Of a DNA stretch of 64,000 bases, positions 18,936 to 30,159 are shown piece after piece. This DNA is from Achromobacter pestifer (GTDB taxonomy: Bacteria; Pseudomonadota; Gammaproteobacteria; Burkholderiales; Burkholderiaceae_B), in the NCBI RefSeq assembly GCF_902859625.1, contig NZ_CADIJX010000003.1, positions 620,001-684,000 of the forward strand, read 5' to 3'. Made by a program: the position numbers and the translations under genes. The notes beneath the pieces are model-generated. The model saw only the letters and a program-made list of their open reading frames with translations, had not been told where the DNA came from and did not search any database. Position 1 is the first letter of the stretch. The number at the start of each line of letters is the position of its first letter.

Positions 18936-19413
18936 TAGCGCGGCGCAAGCCCGCGCCAACGCGCGCAGCGCCCGCCGCCGTGCACGCGAATTCGCGCTGC
19001 AAGGCGTGTATGCGTGGCTGCTGCGCGGTGGCGAAGGCACGCAAGACGCCGGCGAGATCGATGCTCACCTGCGCGACACCGAGGATTTTTCCGAGGCCGA
19101 CGCGCAGTGGTTCAAGACCTTGCTGCACGGTGTTCTGCGCGAAGCGCCCGCGCTGCGCGAGCGTTTCACGCCCTACGTCGACCGCCCGCTGGCCGAGCTG
19201 TCGCCCGTTGAGCATGGCATCCTGCTGATCGGTAGCTTTGAACTGATTCATCATGTCGAAGTGCCGTACAAGGTTGCCATCAACGAAGCGGTCGAGCTGG
19301 CCAAGTCGTTTGGCGGCACCGATGGCTTCAAGTTCGTCAACGGTGTGCTCGACAAGCTGGCTGCCGACGTGCGTGCGAACGAGGTTCAGGCCGCGGCGCA
19401 GCAACGGCGCTAA
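18904..19413 (+). CDS. nusB: Transcription antitermination factor NusB
   Basis: A 169-residue protein with the NusB core from [21 protein letters not shown] to [15 protein letters not shown], including [15 protein letters not shown] and [15 protein letters not shown]. NusB joins NusE to bind boxA RNA and support rRNA transcription. The start is uncertain: TTG at 18904 has a GAGG ten bases upstream and is preferred. An ATG at 18823 would add a Lys/Thr-rich segment that is just the frame-shifted acidic tail of ribH. On the preferred start the genes overlap by 32 bp. The ribH-nusB-thiL order is common in proteobacteria. Confidence 0.9.
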   Translation: MTTKKTTTSADSAAQARANARSARRRAREFALQGVYAWLLRGGEGTQDAGEIDAHLRDTEDFSEADAQWFKTLLHGVLREAPALRERFTPYVDRPLAELSPVEHGILLIGSFELIHHVEVPYKVAINEAVELAKSFGGTDGFKFVNGVLDKLAADVRANEVQAAAQQRR

Positions 19414-19430
19414 TCCGCGCTTGCCGGACT

Positions 19431-19508
19431 CCGAAGGGGTCAGGCGCATGCCGCCCTGCACGCATCCTCACCGATGCGGCAGGCGTGGTCTGCGCCTGAC
19501 CCCTTCGG
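19431..19508. repeat. REPIN-like paired inverted repeat
   Basis: An 18-bp arm CCGAAGGGGTCAGGCGCA (19431-19448) is matched by its perfect reverse complement at 19491-19508. Between them, a smaller hairpin TGCCGC / GCGGCA (19449-19454 and 19476-19481) continues the stem. Two oppositely oriented REP-like units with a short spacer form the layout of a REPIN, a non-autonomous element spread by RAYT transposases. It fills the nusB-thiL gap and no transposase is nearby. Genome copy number is needed to prove it. Confidence 0.65.
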
Positions 19509-19551
19509 CTTGTTTCATCGCCGGTTTTCAGACCGGCTTCTCGGAGTTGCC

Positions 19552-20517
19552 GTGGCGTCCGAATTCGATCTGATCGCGCGCTATTTCACCCGCGCCGCGC
19601 CGGCAGGCCTGCTGGGCGTGGGGGACGATTGCGCCCTGTTTCCCGTGCCGCCTGGCGAACAGGTCGCCACCAGCACGGACTTGCTGCTGGAAGGCCGGCA
19701 TTTCTTTTCCGACGTGGATCCCCGCGCCTTGGGCCACAAGGCCCTGGCCGTGAACCTGTCTGACCTGGCGGCCATGGGCGCGCGGCCCATCGGCTGCGTT
19801 CTGGGCTTGGCCTTGCCACGCCTGGACGAACCGTGGTTGGCCGCGTTCGCGGACGGTTTTCACGCGCTGGCCGATGCCCATGGCTGCCCGTTGATCGGTG
19901 GCGACACCACGCGCAGCGCGCACGACCTGGCGATCAGCGTCACCGTGTTCGGCGCCGTGCCGGCCGGTCAGGCGCTGCGTCGTGACGGCGCGCAGGCGGG
20001 TGACGACATCTGGGTATCGGGGGAGTTGGGCGCGGCCGACGTCGCGTACCGCTTGCTGGACGGCCAGTACCCGGCTGACCCGGCCTTACTGGCCGCCACC
20101 CGTGGCGCGCTGGAATGGCCGCAGCCGCAGGTGGCACTAGGCTTGGCGCTGCGCGGCATCGCGCATGCCGCCATCGACTTATCGGATGGCTTGTTGCAGG
20201 ACCTGGGCCACATCCTGGCCGCCAGCCGCGTGGGGGCTTGCCTGGAATACACGCGCATGCCGGTGGCCGCTGCCCTGGCCTCCCTGGATGACGCGCTGTT
20301 GCGCCGGGCGGTGCTGGGCGGTGGCGATGTCTATCAGTTGTGCTTTGCCGCGCCCGCCGCCAAGCGCGATGCGGTGGACGCCGCCGCGCGTGCGGCTGGC
20401 GCCCGCGTGACCCGCATCGGCCAGGTGCGGGCGCAGGCAGGCCTGTCCGTGTTGGATGGGCAGGGCCAGCCGATGGCTGCGCTGCCAGCCGGTTTTGATC
20501 ACTTCCCCGCGGCCTGA
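19552..20517 (+). CDS. thiL: Thiamine-phosphate kinase
   Basis: A 321-residue enzyme that phosphorylates thiamine phosphate to the diphosphate cofactor. Motifs: LGVGDDCALF near residue 23, STDLLLEGRHFF, HKALAVNLSDLAAMGARP, GGDTTRSAHDL and DLSDGLLQDLGHIL. The start is GTG at 19552 with TCGGAG seven bases upstream, giving the conserved N-terminus SEFDLIARYF; an upstream ATG at 19474 would begin inside the REPIN-like repeat. It is followed by pgpA 39 bp on. Confidence 0.95.
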   Translation: MASEFDLIARYFTRAAPAGLLGVGDDCALFPVPPGEQVATSTDLLLEGRHFFSDVDPRALGHKALAVNLSDLAAMGARPIGCVLGLALPRLDEPWLAAFADGFHALADAHGCPLIGGDTTRSAHDLAISVTVFGAVPAGQALRRDGAQAGDDIWVSGELGAADVAYRLLDGQYPADPALLAATRGALEWPQPQVALGLALRGIAHAAIDLSDGLLQDLGHILAASRVGACLEYTRMPVAAALASLDDALLRRAVLGGGDVYQLCFAAPAAKRDAVDAAARAAGARVTRIGQVRAQAGLSVLDGQGQPMAALPAGFDHFPAA

Positions 20518-20556
20518 TCCGCTGCTTCGTCCTTTACTCAACGGCTCAGGAACGCC

Positions 20557-21093
20557 ATGCCTCCCACCGACAAGTCATCCCCTTCCATGCGTGAGCGCTC
20601 GCGGGCGGTCTATCCAACGCTGTCCTGGGTGTGCCGCGATCCGGGCCGGCTGATCGCCTTCGGCCTGGGCAGCGGCCTGGTCCGGCCCGCATCCGGCACC
20701 TGGGGTACCTTGCTGGCCTGGGGGATCTGGGTGGCAGCGGCGCCAGCGGCCTCCGACATGGCGATTGGCGTGTTCCTGGCGCTGGCGTTCCTGTACGGCT
20801 GCTGGGCCTGCGATCGCGTTGGCCGTGAACTTGGGCAGCCGGATCATGTCGGAATGGTCTGGGACGAGATGGTGGCGTTCTGGCTGGTGCTTTGGTTGAC
20901 GCCCGCAGGCTGGTTGTCTCAGTTGCTGGCGTTCGGACTGTTCCGATTGTTCGACATCGTCAAGCCGCCTCCCATCAAGTTCTTCGACGCCCATATCAAG
21001 GGCGGCTTCGGGGTAATGTGGGACGATATCGTGGCGGCCGGCTATGCCTTGCTAGTGATGGCGCTGGTCGCACGCACAGGAGTCTTGGGATGA
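20557..21093 (+). CDS. pgpA: Phosphatidylglycerophosphatase A
   Basis: A 178-residue inner-membrane enzyme that removes phosphate from phosphatidylglycerophosphate. Typical PgpA segments are LIAFGLGSGLVRPASGTWGTL, VWDEMVAFWLVL, and FRLFDIVKPPPIKFFD, with about four hydrophobic segments. The start gives a short polar N-terminus. The stop overlaps the pncC start by 4 bp (ATGA), so the two are coupled. Confidence 0.95.
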   Translation: MPPTDKSSPSMRERSRAVYPTLSWVCRDPGRLIAFGLGSGLVRPASGTWGTLLAWGIWVAAAPAASDMAIGVFLALAFLYGCWACDRVGRELGQPDHVGMVWDEMVAFWLVLWLTPAGWLSQLLAFGLFRLFDIVKPPPIKFFDAHIKGGFGVMWDDIVAAGYALLVMALVARTGVLG

Positions 21094-21659
21094 ACGAGCA
21101 ACAAGAAGCGGGTGCGCGGGCCAATCTGCCGGCTGCGGGGCTGGCCGAGGCAACCAGTTTGGGCCTGGCCGAACGGCTGGGCGATGCCATGCGGCGTCAT
21201 GGGTGGATGCTGGGCACCGCGGAATCCTGCACGGGAGGCCTGCTGGCTGGCGCCATGACGTCGGTGGCGGGTTCCAGCGAATGGTTCGAGCGGGGGTTCG
21301 TCACCTACAGCAACGAGGCCAAGGTGGCCGAGCTGGACGTATCCCCCGACGCGCTGCATCACTTTGGCGCGGTCAGCGAACCGGTCGCGCTGGAAATGGC
21401 CAACGGCGTGCTGCTGGCATCTTCCGCCGCGCATGTGGGCGTTTCCACCACCGGCATCGCCGGGCCGGGCGGCGCCACGCCGGGCAAGCCGGTAGGCATG
21501 GTGTGCTTTGGTTTTGCGATGCGCGTGGGCGACGGTATTACCAGCCGCGCCGTGACGCATGTGTTCCCCGGCGACCGGGCGCAAGTGCGCCAGGCCGCGG
21601 TGGAGTATGCGTTACGGGGACTGTTGGAATTCCTGGGAGCGCCGGTCAACCGTCGCTAG
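21090..21659 (+). CDS. pncC: Nicotinamide-nucleotide amidohydrolase (CinA C-terminal type)
   Basis: A 189-residue protein equal to the C-terminal domain of CinA, which deamidates nicotinamide mononucleotide to nicotinate mononucleotide in NAD recycling. Visible motifs are TAESCTGGLLAGAMTSVAGSS, VTYSNEAKVAEL, and STTGIAGPGGATPGKPVG. The N-terminal about 25 residues (from MNEQQEAG) are a variable extension. The stand-alone form without the N-terminal CinA domain is usual in proteobacteria. Confidence 0.95.
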   Translation: MNEQQEAGARANLPAAGLAEATSLGLAERLGDAMRRHGWMLGTAESCTGGLLAGAMTSVAGSSEWFERGFVTYSNEAKVAELDVSPDALHHFGAVSEPVALEMANGVLLASSAAHVGVSTTGIAGPGGATPGKPVGMVCFGFAMRVGDGITSRAVTHVFPGDRAQVRQAAVEYALRGLLEFLGAPVNRR

Positions 21660-21660
21660 A

Positions 21661-21683
21661 GCAGGCGTGGCCCCCACGCCTGC
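21661..21683. terminator. Hairpin between convergent pncC and pyrF
   Basis: GCAGGCGTGG and CCACGCCTGC form a perfect 10-bp stem with a 3-base loop, directly after the pncC stop and 9 bp before the pyrF stop on the other strand. No T tract is evident, so efficiency is uncertain. Confidence 0.5.
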
Positions 21684-21692
21684 GCCAGAGGT

Positions 21693-22511
21693 TCAGCGTA
21701 CGGCGTTGATCGCGTCGCGCAGGCCCATGGCCGCGCGGCCAGCGGCCTCGCGCCAATCGTCGCCGCCGCTGGCGTAGATGATGGCGCGCGAGGAATTGAT
21801 CATCATGCCGCTGCGGGCGGCGTTCGCGCCAGCGTTCACGGTGGCGGTGATGTCGCCGCCCTGGGCGCCGATGCCCGGCACCAGCAGGGGCAGGGCATCG
21901 CCGATGCGCTGACGGACGGCGGCCAGTTCGTTCGGGAACGTGGCGCCCACCACCAGGCCGCATTGGCCGTTGGCATTCCATTTGTCGGCCACCAGACCTG
22001 CGACGTGCAGGTACAGCGGTTCGCCGTTATCCATCTTCAGGAATTGCAGATCCGACCCGCCGGGGTTGGACGTGCGGCACAGCACGATCACGCCTCGGTC
22101 GCGCCAGGCCAGATAGGGTTCAACCGAATCCAGGCCCATGTACGGGCTGACGGTCAGCGCATGCGCCTGATAGCGCTCGTAGGCTTCACGGGCGTAGTTC
22201 TCGGCGGTGGAGCCGATGTCACCGCGCTTGGCGTCCAGCACGATGGGCAGGTCAGGATGGTGGTCGCGGATGTGCTGGCACAGCGCTTCCAATTGGTCTT
22301 CGGCGCGGTGCGCGGCAAAGTACGCGATCTGCGGCTTGAAGCTGCACGCATACGGCGCGGTGGCGTCGACGATATCGCGGCAGAACTGGAAGATGGCGTC
22401 CGGCTTGTCCTGCAATTCGCGCGGAAAGCGTTGGGGGTCGGGATCCAGCCCAACTTGCAGGAGCGAGTTGCTGGTGGTCCAGGCGTGTTCGAGTTTTTGC
22501 AGGAAATTCAT
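21693..22511 (-). CDS. pyrF: Orotidine 5'-phosphate decarboxylase, type 2
   Basis: A 272-residue enzyme catalysing the last step of UMP synthesis. The catalytic segment [21 protein letters not shown], with the Asp-Lys pair, identifies it, and [18 protein letters not shown] and [12 protein letters not shown] are the phosphate-binding region. The length and sequence match the longer type 2 family rather than the E. coli type 1 form of about 245 residues. It lies 7 bp downstream of the NADH dehydrogenase gene, probably in the same transcript. Confidence 0.96.
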   Translation of the reverse strand: MNFLQKLEHAWTTSNSLLQVGLDPDPQRFPRELQDKPDAIFQFCRDIVDATAPYACSFKPQIAYFAAHRAEDQLEALCQHIRDHHPDLPIVLDAKRGDIGSTAENYAREAYERYQAHALTVSPYMGLDSVEPYLAWRDRGVIVLCRTSNPGGSDLQFLKMDNGEPLYLHVAGLVADKWNANGQCGLVVGATFPNELAAVRQRIGDALPLLVPGIGAQGGDITATVNAGANAARSGMMINSSRAIIYASGGDDWREAAGRAAMGLRDAINAVR

Positions 22512-22518
22512 GGGGAGT

Positions 22519-23838
22519 TCAGTGCAGTTTGACCCGGGGGCGCGTGCGCCGCATCAGCAGGCGGGCCAGGGCAAGGGAGGCGGTGCGAGAGATGCCCAGC
22601 ACCGCTTTGTGGTGCATCAGGTGCAGGCTCATGTACATCAAGCGCGCCAGTGTACCGCTTACGAACAGTCCTCGTCCGGCCAGCTTGCCCATCAGGCTGC
22701 CAACGCCGGCGTCCTGGCCCAGCGACACCAGCGACCCGTGGTCTTGATAGACGTAGGGGCCGGCGGGTTCGGCCGAACCACGCAGGCGCGCGGTGAGCTT
22801 CTTGGTCAGGTAATCGGCCTGCTGGTGCGCGGCCTGGGCCCGGGCGGGCACGGTGCGGCCGTCGCGCCAGGGCACCGAGCAGCAATCGCCCAGCGCCAGG
22901 ATGTGGGGGTCCGCCGTTTCCAGCCGTTCGTTCACTTCCAGCTGGCCCAGCTTGTTCAGCGGCAGGTCCAGGTCGGCCAGCAGGGCGGGGCCCTTGATGC
23001 CGGCGGCCCACATGCACAGCTGGGCGGGGAATTCGCGGCCGTCGGCGGTCTTGACGCTGTTGCCCGTCACTTCCGATACGCGGCAGGACGTTTCCACGCC
23101 GATGCCCAATTCGGTCAGCCGGTTGGTGGCGGCTTCAGAGATTTTCTCGGGCAGGGCGGACAGGATGCGCGGAGCGCCTTCGACAAGCGTGATGGCCAGG
23201 TCGCGTTCGGCGCGGAAGTTCGGCAGGCCGTAGGCGCTGACCACGTGGCTGGCTTCCGTCAATTCAACGGCCAGTTCGACGCCGGTGGCGCCACCGCCCA
23301 CGATGACCAGGTCCAGCCGGGCCGACGGGTTGCGCACTTTGGCCAAGTCCACCTGCGCCATGGCCTTCAGCATGGTCAGGCGGAACTGTTCGGCGTTTTC
23401 AGTGGTGTCCAGCGTGACGGCGTGTTCGGCCGCGCCGGGCGTATTGAAGAAATTGGAGGTGCTGCCCAGGGCCAGCACCAGCGTGTCGTAGGCCAGATCG
23501 CGGCGGGGCAGGACTTCCTGGCCCTGCGTGTCGTTGACGGCATCAACGACGATCTGGCGGCGTTCACGATCCACGCTCAGCAAGCGGCCCTGCGCGAACG
23601 AAAATCCGTTCATGTGGGCCAGCATCAAGTAGGACAAGCCTTCCTGGTGAATGTCGAGCGTGCCTGCGGCCGCTTCGTGCAGCGAGGGCTTCCAGATATG
23701 GAAAGGGCGGCTGTCGACCAGGGTGATGAGTTGCCGGCCATGGATCCGGCCCAGCTTGGCGGCCAATTCCAGGCCGCCGGCACCGCCGCCGACGATGACG
23801 ATGCGCTGAGAGGGGGCTGACGTCGAGTTAGGCATCAT
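22519..23838 (-). CDS. ndh: Type II NADH:quinone oxidoreductase (NDH-2)
   Basis: A 439-residue FAD enzyme passing electrons from NADH to quinone without proton pumping. Two Rossmann motifs are visible: [17 protein letters not shown] near residue 14 (FAD) and [19 protein letters not shown] near residue 185 (NADH), plus the FAD-contacting [11 protein letters not shown] and [11 protein letters not shown] segments. The C-terminal about 60 residues are amphipathic and basic, fitting peripheral membrane attachment. Two adjacent ATG codons can start it. Confidence 0.93.
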   Translation of the reverse strand: MMPNSTSAPSQRIVIVGGGAGGLELAAKLGRIHGRQLITLVDSRPFHIWKPSLHEAAAGTLDIHQEGLSYLMLAHMNGFSFAQGRLLSVDRERRQIVVDAVNDTQGQEVLPRRDLAYDTLVLALGSTSNFFNTPGAAEHAVTLDTTENAEQFRLTMLKAMAQVDLAKVRNPSARLDLVIVGGGATGVELAVELTEASHVVSAYGLPNFRAERDLAITLVEGAPRILSALPEKISEAATNRLTELGIGVETSCRVSEVTGNSVKTADGREFPAQLCMWAAGIKGPALLADLDLPLNKLGQLEVNERLETADPHILALGDCCSVPWRDGRTVPARAQAAHQQADYLTKKLTARLRGSAEPAGPYVYQDHGSLVSLGQDAGVGSLMGKLAGRGLFVSGTLARLMYMSLHLMHHKAVLGISRTASLALARLLMRRTRPRVKLH

Positions 23839-23885
23839 GGCTCTCAGTATAAAGACTGGTGTGTCCTAGCGGGGAATCACCGGTG

Positions 23886-24284
23886 TCAATGCATGACGAA
23901 GCGGCTGATGGCCACCCCGATCCAGACGGCGCCAGCGAAGATCAGCAATAGCATGACCGCTGCGCTGCCCAAGTCCTTGGCACGCCCCAATAGTGGGTGG
24001 CGTTCGACGGACAGCGCATCGGCCAGCGCCTCGATGGCGGAATTCAACAATTCCGCCGCCAGCACCATGATCACGGTGCCCACCAGGAAAAAGACCTCGA
24101 CCGTGGTCCGGCCCAGGAAGAAAGCCGCCGGGATCATCAGGACGGCCAGTGCCAGCTCCTGGCGAAACGCCGCTTCGTATTTGACGGCCGCTTTCAGCCC
24201 CTGCCAGGAATAGCGCAGCGCATTCAGGATGCGGCGCGCGCCGCCGGTGCTTTTGAAGGGTGAGTGTTGCGGATCGTAGGTCAT
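23886..24284 (-). CDS. dgkA: Diacylglycerol kinase
   Basis: A 132-residue small membrane kinase that recycles diacylglycerol to phosphatidic acid. Three hydrophobic helices are visible, with the family motif AELLNSAIEALADAL near residue 80 carrying the catalytic Glu and Asn, preceded by YEAAFRQELALA. The start at 24284 gives normal length; a longer in-frame ATG would add 46 unconserved residues. It is divergent from the gntR-type gene. Confidence 0.94.
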   Translation of the reverse strand: MTYDPQHSPFKSTGGARRILNALRYSWQGLKAAVKYEAAFRQELALAVLMIPAAFFLGRTTVEVFFLVGTVIMVLAAELLNSAIEALADALSVERHPLLGRAKDLGSAAVMLLLIFAGAVWIGVAISRFVMH

Positions 24285-24411
24285 GGAAGCGAAAGAGAGC
24301 CGGGTGTGGCGGCTTTTTAACAGATATGGGTTGCGCGCGTGATGCGGCGTAGGGCTATGGGCAAACCCTAATTGTGACCTGACGAGCGCAGGCGCAGGAT
24401 TCTGGTCAATT

Positions 24412-24428
24412 GGTAAGGCCACTTTACC
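24412..24428. promoter_or_regulatory. Candidate GntR operator upstream of the regulator gene
   Basis: GGTAA and TTACC form an inverted repeat with a 7-base spacer, 26 bp before the regulator's start. The position suits autoregulation. Assignment to this regulator is inference. Confidence 0.4.
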
Positions 24429-24454
24429 TTTTTATCTTTCCTCACCTCGTCACC

Positions 24455-25189
24455 ATGCCGATCCAGACCATCGAGCCGCGCCGCTTGTATCGCCAGATCG
24501 CCGACCAGCTGCGGTTGCTGATCGAAGCTGGGGAATTTCCGGTTGGCGCCCGCCTGCCGCCCGAGCGCGACCTGGCGCTGAAGCTGGGTGTGTCGCGTCC
24601 GTCGGTGCGTGAAGCGCTGATTGCGCTGGAGGTCGAGGGATGGGTGGAAGTGCGCATGGGGTCGGGGGTGTACGTCCAAAGCCTGACCGGTGCGCCGCGC
24701 GCCAGCCTGACTGCCGAAAGCCCCCTTGAAACCATTCGCGCCCGCTGGACGATCGAAGGTGAGCTTGCCGCTCAGGCGGCCCGCAACCCCGTGCCCGCGC
24801 TGGTCGACGGGCTGCTGGAGGCGGTAAGCGCGATGGAAGGCGAAGCCCTGGCGGGCAGCGTCCCCATCCGTGGCGACAGGCTGTTCCACCTGCGCGTGGC
24901 CGAAATGGCCAGCAATGCCGTGCTGGTGCGCGTGGTGGGCGAATTGTTCGACGAACGCCATAACCCCTTGTCCGTGAAGCTGGGCGATTACTTCGAGAAT
25001 CCCGGCAGCTGGGCCGCCGCCATCACCGAGCACCGCCGCGTCATCGACGCCATCGCGGCGGGGGATGAAACCGCCGCGCGCGCCGCTATGCATCACCATC
25101 TTTCCTGCTCGTTCGACCGCTTGACGGCCACTTGGCCGGGAGCCGTCGACGCGATGCGTGCCGATAGCAAAGAACCGGCGACGTCCTGA
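24455..25189 (+). CDS. FadR/FCD-subfamily GntR transcriptional regulator
   Basis: A 244-residue regulator. The N-terminal winged helix spans about residues 8-75 (YRQIADQLRLLIEAGEFPVG...LPPERDLALKLGVSRPSVREAL) and the helical FCD ligand domain covers about 95-230, with the metal-binding His set around HRRVIDAIAAGD and AAMHHHL. It stands just before the TRAP-transporter and sugar-acid genes on the same strand, and regulators of this type in similar positions (UxuR, LldR and ExuR-like) respond to sugar acids. The ligand is not known. Confidence 0.9.
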   Translation: MPIQTIEPRRLYRQIADQLRLLIEAGEFPVGARLPPERDLALKLGVSRPSVREALIALEVEGWVEVRMGSGVYVQSLTGAPRASLTAESPLETIRARWTIEGELAAQAARNPVPALVDGLLEAVSAMEGEALAGSVPIRGDRLFHLRVAEMASNAVLVRVVGELFDERHNPLSVKLGDYFENPGSWAAAITEHRRVIDAIAAGDETAARAAMHHHLSCSFDRLTATWPGAVDAMRADSKEPATS

Positions 25190-25220
25190 CGCCGTCCGGG
25201 GAACCGTAGTCGCAGTACGA

Positions 25221-25231
25221 AGGTGCAACCT
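25221..25231. promoter_or_regulatory. Candidate FCD-regulator operator before dctP
   Basis: AGGTGCAACCT fits the GT-N3-AC core recognised by FadR-type GntR proteins and is a near-perfect inverted repeat. It lies 87 bp upstream of the dctP start, between regulator and operon, as expected for local control. Confidence 0.4.
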
Positions 25232-25317
25232 GTATGTGAAATCCCGATGTGAAACATAAAGCGAGCCGGCTCAAAACACCATTCGCCGCGCCCGCTACCT
25301 CAGAGAGAGGAGACAAC

Positions 25318-26292
25318 ATGAATCGAGGCAACGCTATCAAAGTGCTGTTTGCCGCCGTCGCGCTGGCCGTCAGTGGCAGCGCGCTGGCGCAAACCAAGCT
25401 GAAATGGGCGCATGTGTACGAGACCTCCGAACCCTTCCATACCTCGTCGGTGTGGGCGGCTCAGGAAATCGAGAAACGCACGAACGGCCGCTATCACATC
25501 GATGTCTATCCCGCCTCTCAGCTGGGCAAGGAAAACGACATCAACCAGGGGCTGACCCTGGGCACGGTGGACATGATCATTTCCGGGTCCAGCTTTGCCG
25601 CCAAGAGCTTTCCCCGCATCGGCGTCACGTACTACCCCTACATCTTCCGCAATCCCGAGCACCTGATCGCCTATACCAAGAGCGACATCTACAAGGAGCT
25701 GACGCGCGGTTACGACGAGAAAAGCGGTAATCACATCGTCGCGACCACCTATTACGGGACCCGCCAAACGACGTCCAACCGCGCGTTCACCAAGTGCTCG
25801 GAAATGAAGGGCATGAAGATCCGCGTGCCGGACGTGGCCGCCTACCTGGCGATGCCGCGCGCCTGTGGCGCCAACACCGCGCCCATCGCGTTTGCCGAGG
25901 TCTATCTGGCCTTGCAGAATGGCACCGTGGAAGCGCAAGAGAACCCGCTGACCACCATCGAAGCGAAGAAGTTCTACGAAGTGCAGAAGAACATCATTCT
26001 GACGGGGCACATCGTTGATCACTTGAACACGGTGATCTCGGGCAAGCTGTGGAAGAGCCTGTCGGACGACGACAAGAAGATCTTCTCCGAGGTGGCGCAG
26101 CAGGCGGCCGAAAAGGCGTCGGCCGAAGTGGCCGACAGCGAGAAAAAGATGGTCGAGGTGTTCAAGAAGCGTGGCTTGAACGTGGCGGAAGTCAATGTCG
26201 ACGATTTCCGCAAGACCGTGCTGGAGAAGGTGCCGTTTGAGCAATACGGCTATCAGAAATCGGATTGGGAAAAGATCCAGGCGGTGAAGTAA
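25318..26292 (+). CDS. dctP: TRAP transporter substrate-binding protein
   Basis: A 324-residue periplasmic receptor of a TRAP importer. The signal peptide MNRGNAIKVLFAAVALAVSG ends at ALAQ. The mature protein has the DctP-family arrangement, including MKGMKIRVPDVAAYL with the conserved Arg that binds a substrate carboxylate, and GTVEAQENPLTTIEAKKFYEVQK. A GAGAGGAGA ribosome binding site supports the start at 25318 over an upstream ATG. The gene is followed by a hairpin and then dctQ. Adjacent enzymes suggest a sugar acid as ligand. Confidence 0.94.
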   Translation: MNRGNAIKVLFAAVALAVSGSALAQTKLKWAHVYETSEPFHTSSVWAAQEIEKRTNGRYHIDVYPASQLGKENDINQGLTLGTVDMIISGSSFAAKSFPRIGVTYYPYIFRNPEHLIAYTKSDIYKELTRGYDEKSGNHIVATTYYGTRQTTSNRAFTKCSEMKGMKIRVPDVAAYLAMPRACGANTAPIAFAEVYLALQNGTVEAQENPLTTIEAKKFYEVQKNIILTGHIVDHLNTVISGKLWKSLSDDDKKIFSEVAQQAAEKASAEVADSEKKMVEVFKKRGLNVAEVNVDDFRKTVLEKVPFEQYGYQKSDWEKIQAVK

Positions 26293-26298
26293 GCCGCA

Positions 26299-26319
26299 GG
26301 CGGGCCGTTGCGGCCCGCC
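26299..26319 (+). terminator. Intra-operon hairpin after dctP
   Basis: GGCGGGCCG and CGGCCCGCC form a 9-bp stem with a 3-base loop directly after the dctP stop, without a T tract. Such hairpins commonly protect or partly terminate the message so that the binding protein exceeds the membrane subunits. Confidence 0.5.
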
Positions 26320-26353
26320 ATCCTTGACCCGACATTCGACCAGGGGAAATCCC

Positions 26354-26986
26354 ATGCACATCCACGCGAAGGCCGCGCCGCTGGCGGCCGCCAGCCACCC
26401 TCCAAACCATCCCCTGCCGCCGGCGGGTCCGCATCAGGCATCCGTCGACGAGATCGTCCATAGCTTTGAAGAGGCCGATCAGCATGAGGTCAGCCTGGCG
26501 GGCTACCAGCCCGAAGACTGGATCTGCCTGGCCATCTTCTGGACGATGGCGATGTTGGTCTTCTTGCAGTTCTTTTCCCGCTATGTACTGAACGATTCCT
26601 ATGCCTGGACCGAAGAGCTGGCGGTGTACTGCCTGATCGGCGTGGTGTTCCTGGGCGCCGCGATGTGCGTGCGTGCCTGTCGCCATATCCAGGTGGATTT
26701 CCTGTATCGCTATCTGCCCAAACCGGTGGGCCGCGTGCTGTCCACGGTGATCGACATCCTGCGCACGGCCTTCTTTGGCTATGCCGTGTGGCTGACTTAC
26801 CGCTACATCGTGTTGGTGGGCGATGAACCCATGACGACGCTGTTCTGGAACAAGTCCTATGTGTATTGGGTTGCCCTGGCGGGTTTCGTGATGATGTTTC
26901 TGAGGTCGCTGCAAGTGTCCGTGCAGAACTGGCGGCAAGGCTATTCGATCCTGGAAAACCCCGCGGCCTACGAGTCGCTGGACTGA
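26354..26986 (+). CDS. dctQ: TRAP transporter small permease
   Basis: A 210-residue membrane protein with four hydrophobic segments from about residue 60 on. The family motif RYVLNDSYAWTEELAVYCLIGVVFLGAA is clear. The first 55 residues form a Pro/His/Ala-rich soluble extension longer than in most DctQ proteins. The start ATG at 26354 has AGGGGAA upstream. It sits between dctP and dctM as usual. Confidence 0.92.
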   Translation: MHIHAKAAPLAAASHPPNHPLPPAGPHQASVDEIVHSFEEADQHEVSLAGYQPEDWICLAIFWTMAMLVFLQFFSRYVLNDSYAWTEELAVYCLIGVVFLGAAMCVRACRHIQVDFLYRYLPKPVGRVLSTVIDILRTAFFGYAVWLTYRYIVLVGDEPMTTLFWNKSYVYWVALAGFVMMFLRSLQVSVQNWRQGYSILENPAAYESLD

Positions 26987-27052
26987 GATCGCCGAATAGA
27001 TTCGCAGCACCCAACTCCCTACGAATCCGCAGTGCCTTTCCAGGAGCAAGAC

Positions 27053-29222
<2,170 letters not shown>

Positions 29223-29252
29223 ACGTTCAACGTTTTTCCAAAGGAATCTGCT

Positions 29253-30119
29253 ATGAAATTGATGCGCTATGGCGCCAAGGGCGCCGAGAAGCCCGGTCTG
29301 ATCGACGCGCAAGGCAAGGTACGTGATCTGTCTGGCGTCGTGCCCGACATCACCGCGCAAACGCTGACCAGCGCCCGGTTGGCCGAGCTGCGCGCGCTGG
29401 ATCCTTCCACGCTGCCGCTTGTGTCGAATCCGGGCCGCGTGGCCCCGCCCTGGACCGGCATGGGCAAGTTCATCTGCATCGGTTTGAACTATGCCGACCA
29501 CGCCGCCGAATCCGGCTTGCCGGTGCCGGCCGAACCGGTCATCTTCATGAAGCCCACGTCCGCCGTCGTGGGGCCGAACGACCCCGTCGTGCTGCCGCAG
29601 GATTCCATCAAGACCGATTGGGAGGTCGAGCTTGGCGTGGTGATCGGTGAAAAAGCGCGCTATGTCAGCGAGGCCGACGCGATGCAGCACGTGGCAGGCT
29701 ATTGCGTCGTGAACGATGTGTCCGAACGCGAATACCAGATTGAGCGCGGCGGTACCTGGGACAAGGGCAAGGGCTGCGACACCTTCGGTCCCATCGGTCC
29801 CTGGCTGGCCACGGTGGACGAAATTCCCAATCCGCAAGACCTGGAGATGTGGCTGGAAGTGAACGGCAAGCGCTACCAGAACGGCAGCACGCGCACCATG
29901 GTGTTCGGCGTGGCGCAACTGGTGGCCTACGTCAGCCGCTTCATGACCCTGTATCCGGGCGACCTGATCACCACCGGCACGCCGCCGGGCGTGGGCATGG
30001 GCCAGAAGCCGTCGCCGGTCTATCTGAAGGCGGGCGACGAGATCAAGCTGGGCATTGCCGGCCTGGGTGAACAACGCCAGCGGGTTCATGCCTGGGATCC
30101 GGCATTGATCGACGGATGA
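29253..30119 (+). CDS. Fumarylacetoacetate hydrolase family protein (diketo-deoxy-sugar-acid hydrolase-like)
   Basis: A 288-residue FAH-fold hydrolase. The N-terminal about 65 residues are the small cap domain, and the catalytic core carries GLNYADHAAESG, the metal-ligand segment DWEVELGVVIG, and LITTGTPPGVGMG. Relatives are often labelled ureidoglycolate lyase or 2,4-diketo-3-deoxy-L-fuconate hydrolase; the latter yields pyruvate and lactate. Neighbouring SDR and altronate-dehydratase-like genes favour the sugar-acid reading over purine breakdown. Confidence 0.88.
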   Translation: MKLMRYGAKGAEKPGLIDAQGKVRDLSGVVPDITAQTLTSARLAELRALDPSTLPLVSNPGRVAPPWTGMGKFICIGLNYADHAAESGLPVPAEPVIFMKPTSAVVGPNDPVVLPQDSIKTDWEVELGVVIGEKARYVSEADAMQHVAGYCVVNDVSEREYQIERGGTWDKGKGCDTFGPIGPWLATVDEIPNPQDLEMWLEVNGKRYQNGSTRTMVFGVAQLVAYVSRFMTLYPGDLITTGTPPGVGMGQKPSPVYLKAGDEIKLGIAGLGEQRQRVHAWDPALIDG

Positions 30120-30159
30120 GCTTCGTCTGAATCCGCACCCCTTACTTTCCGGAGTCCTC

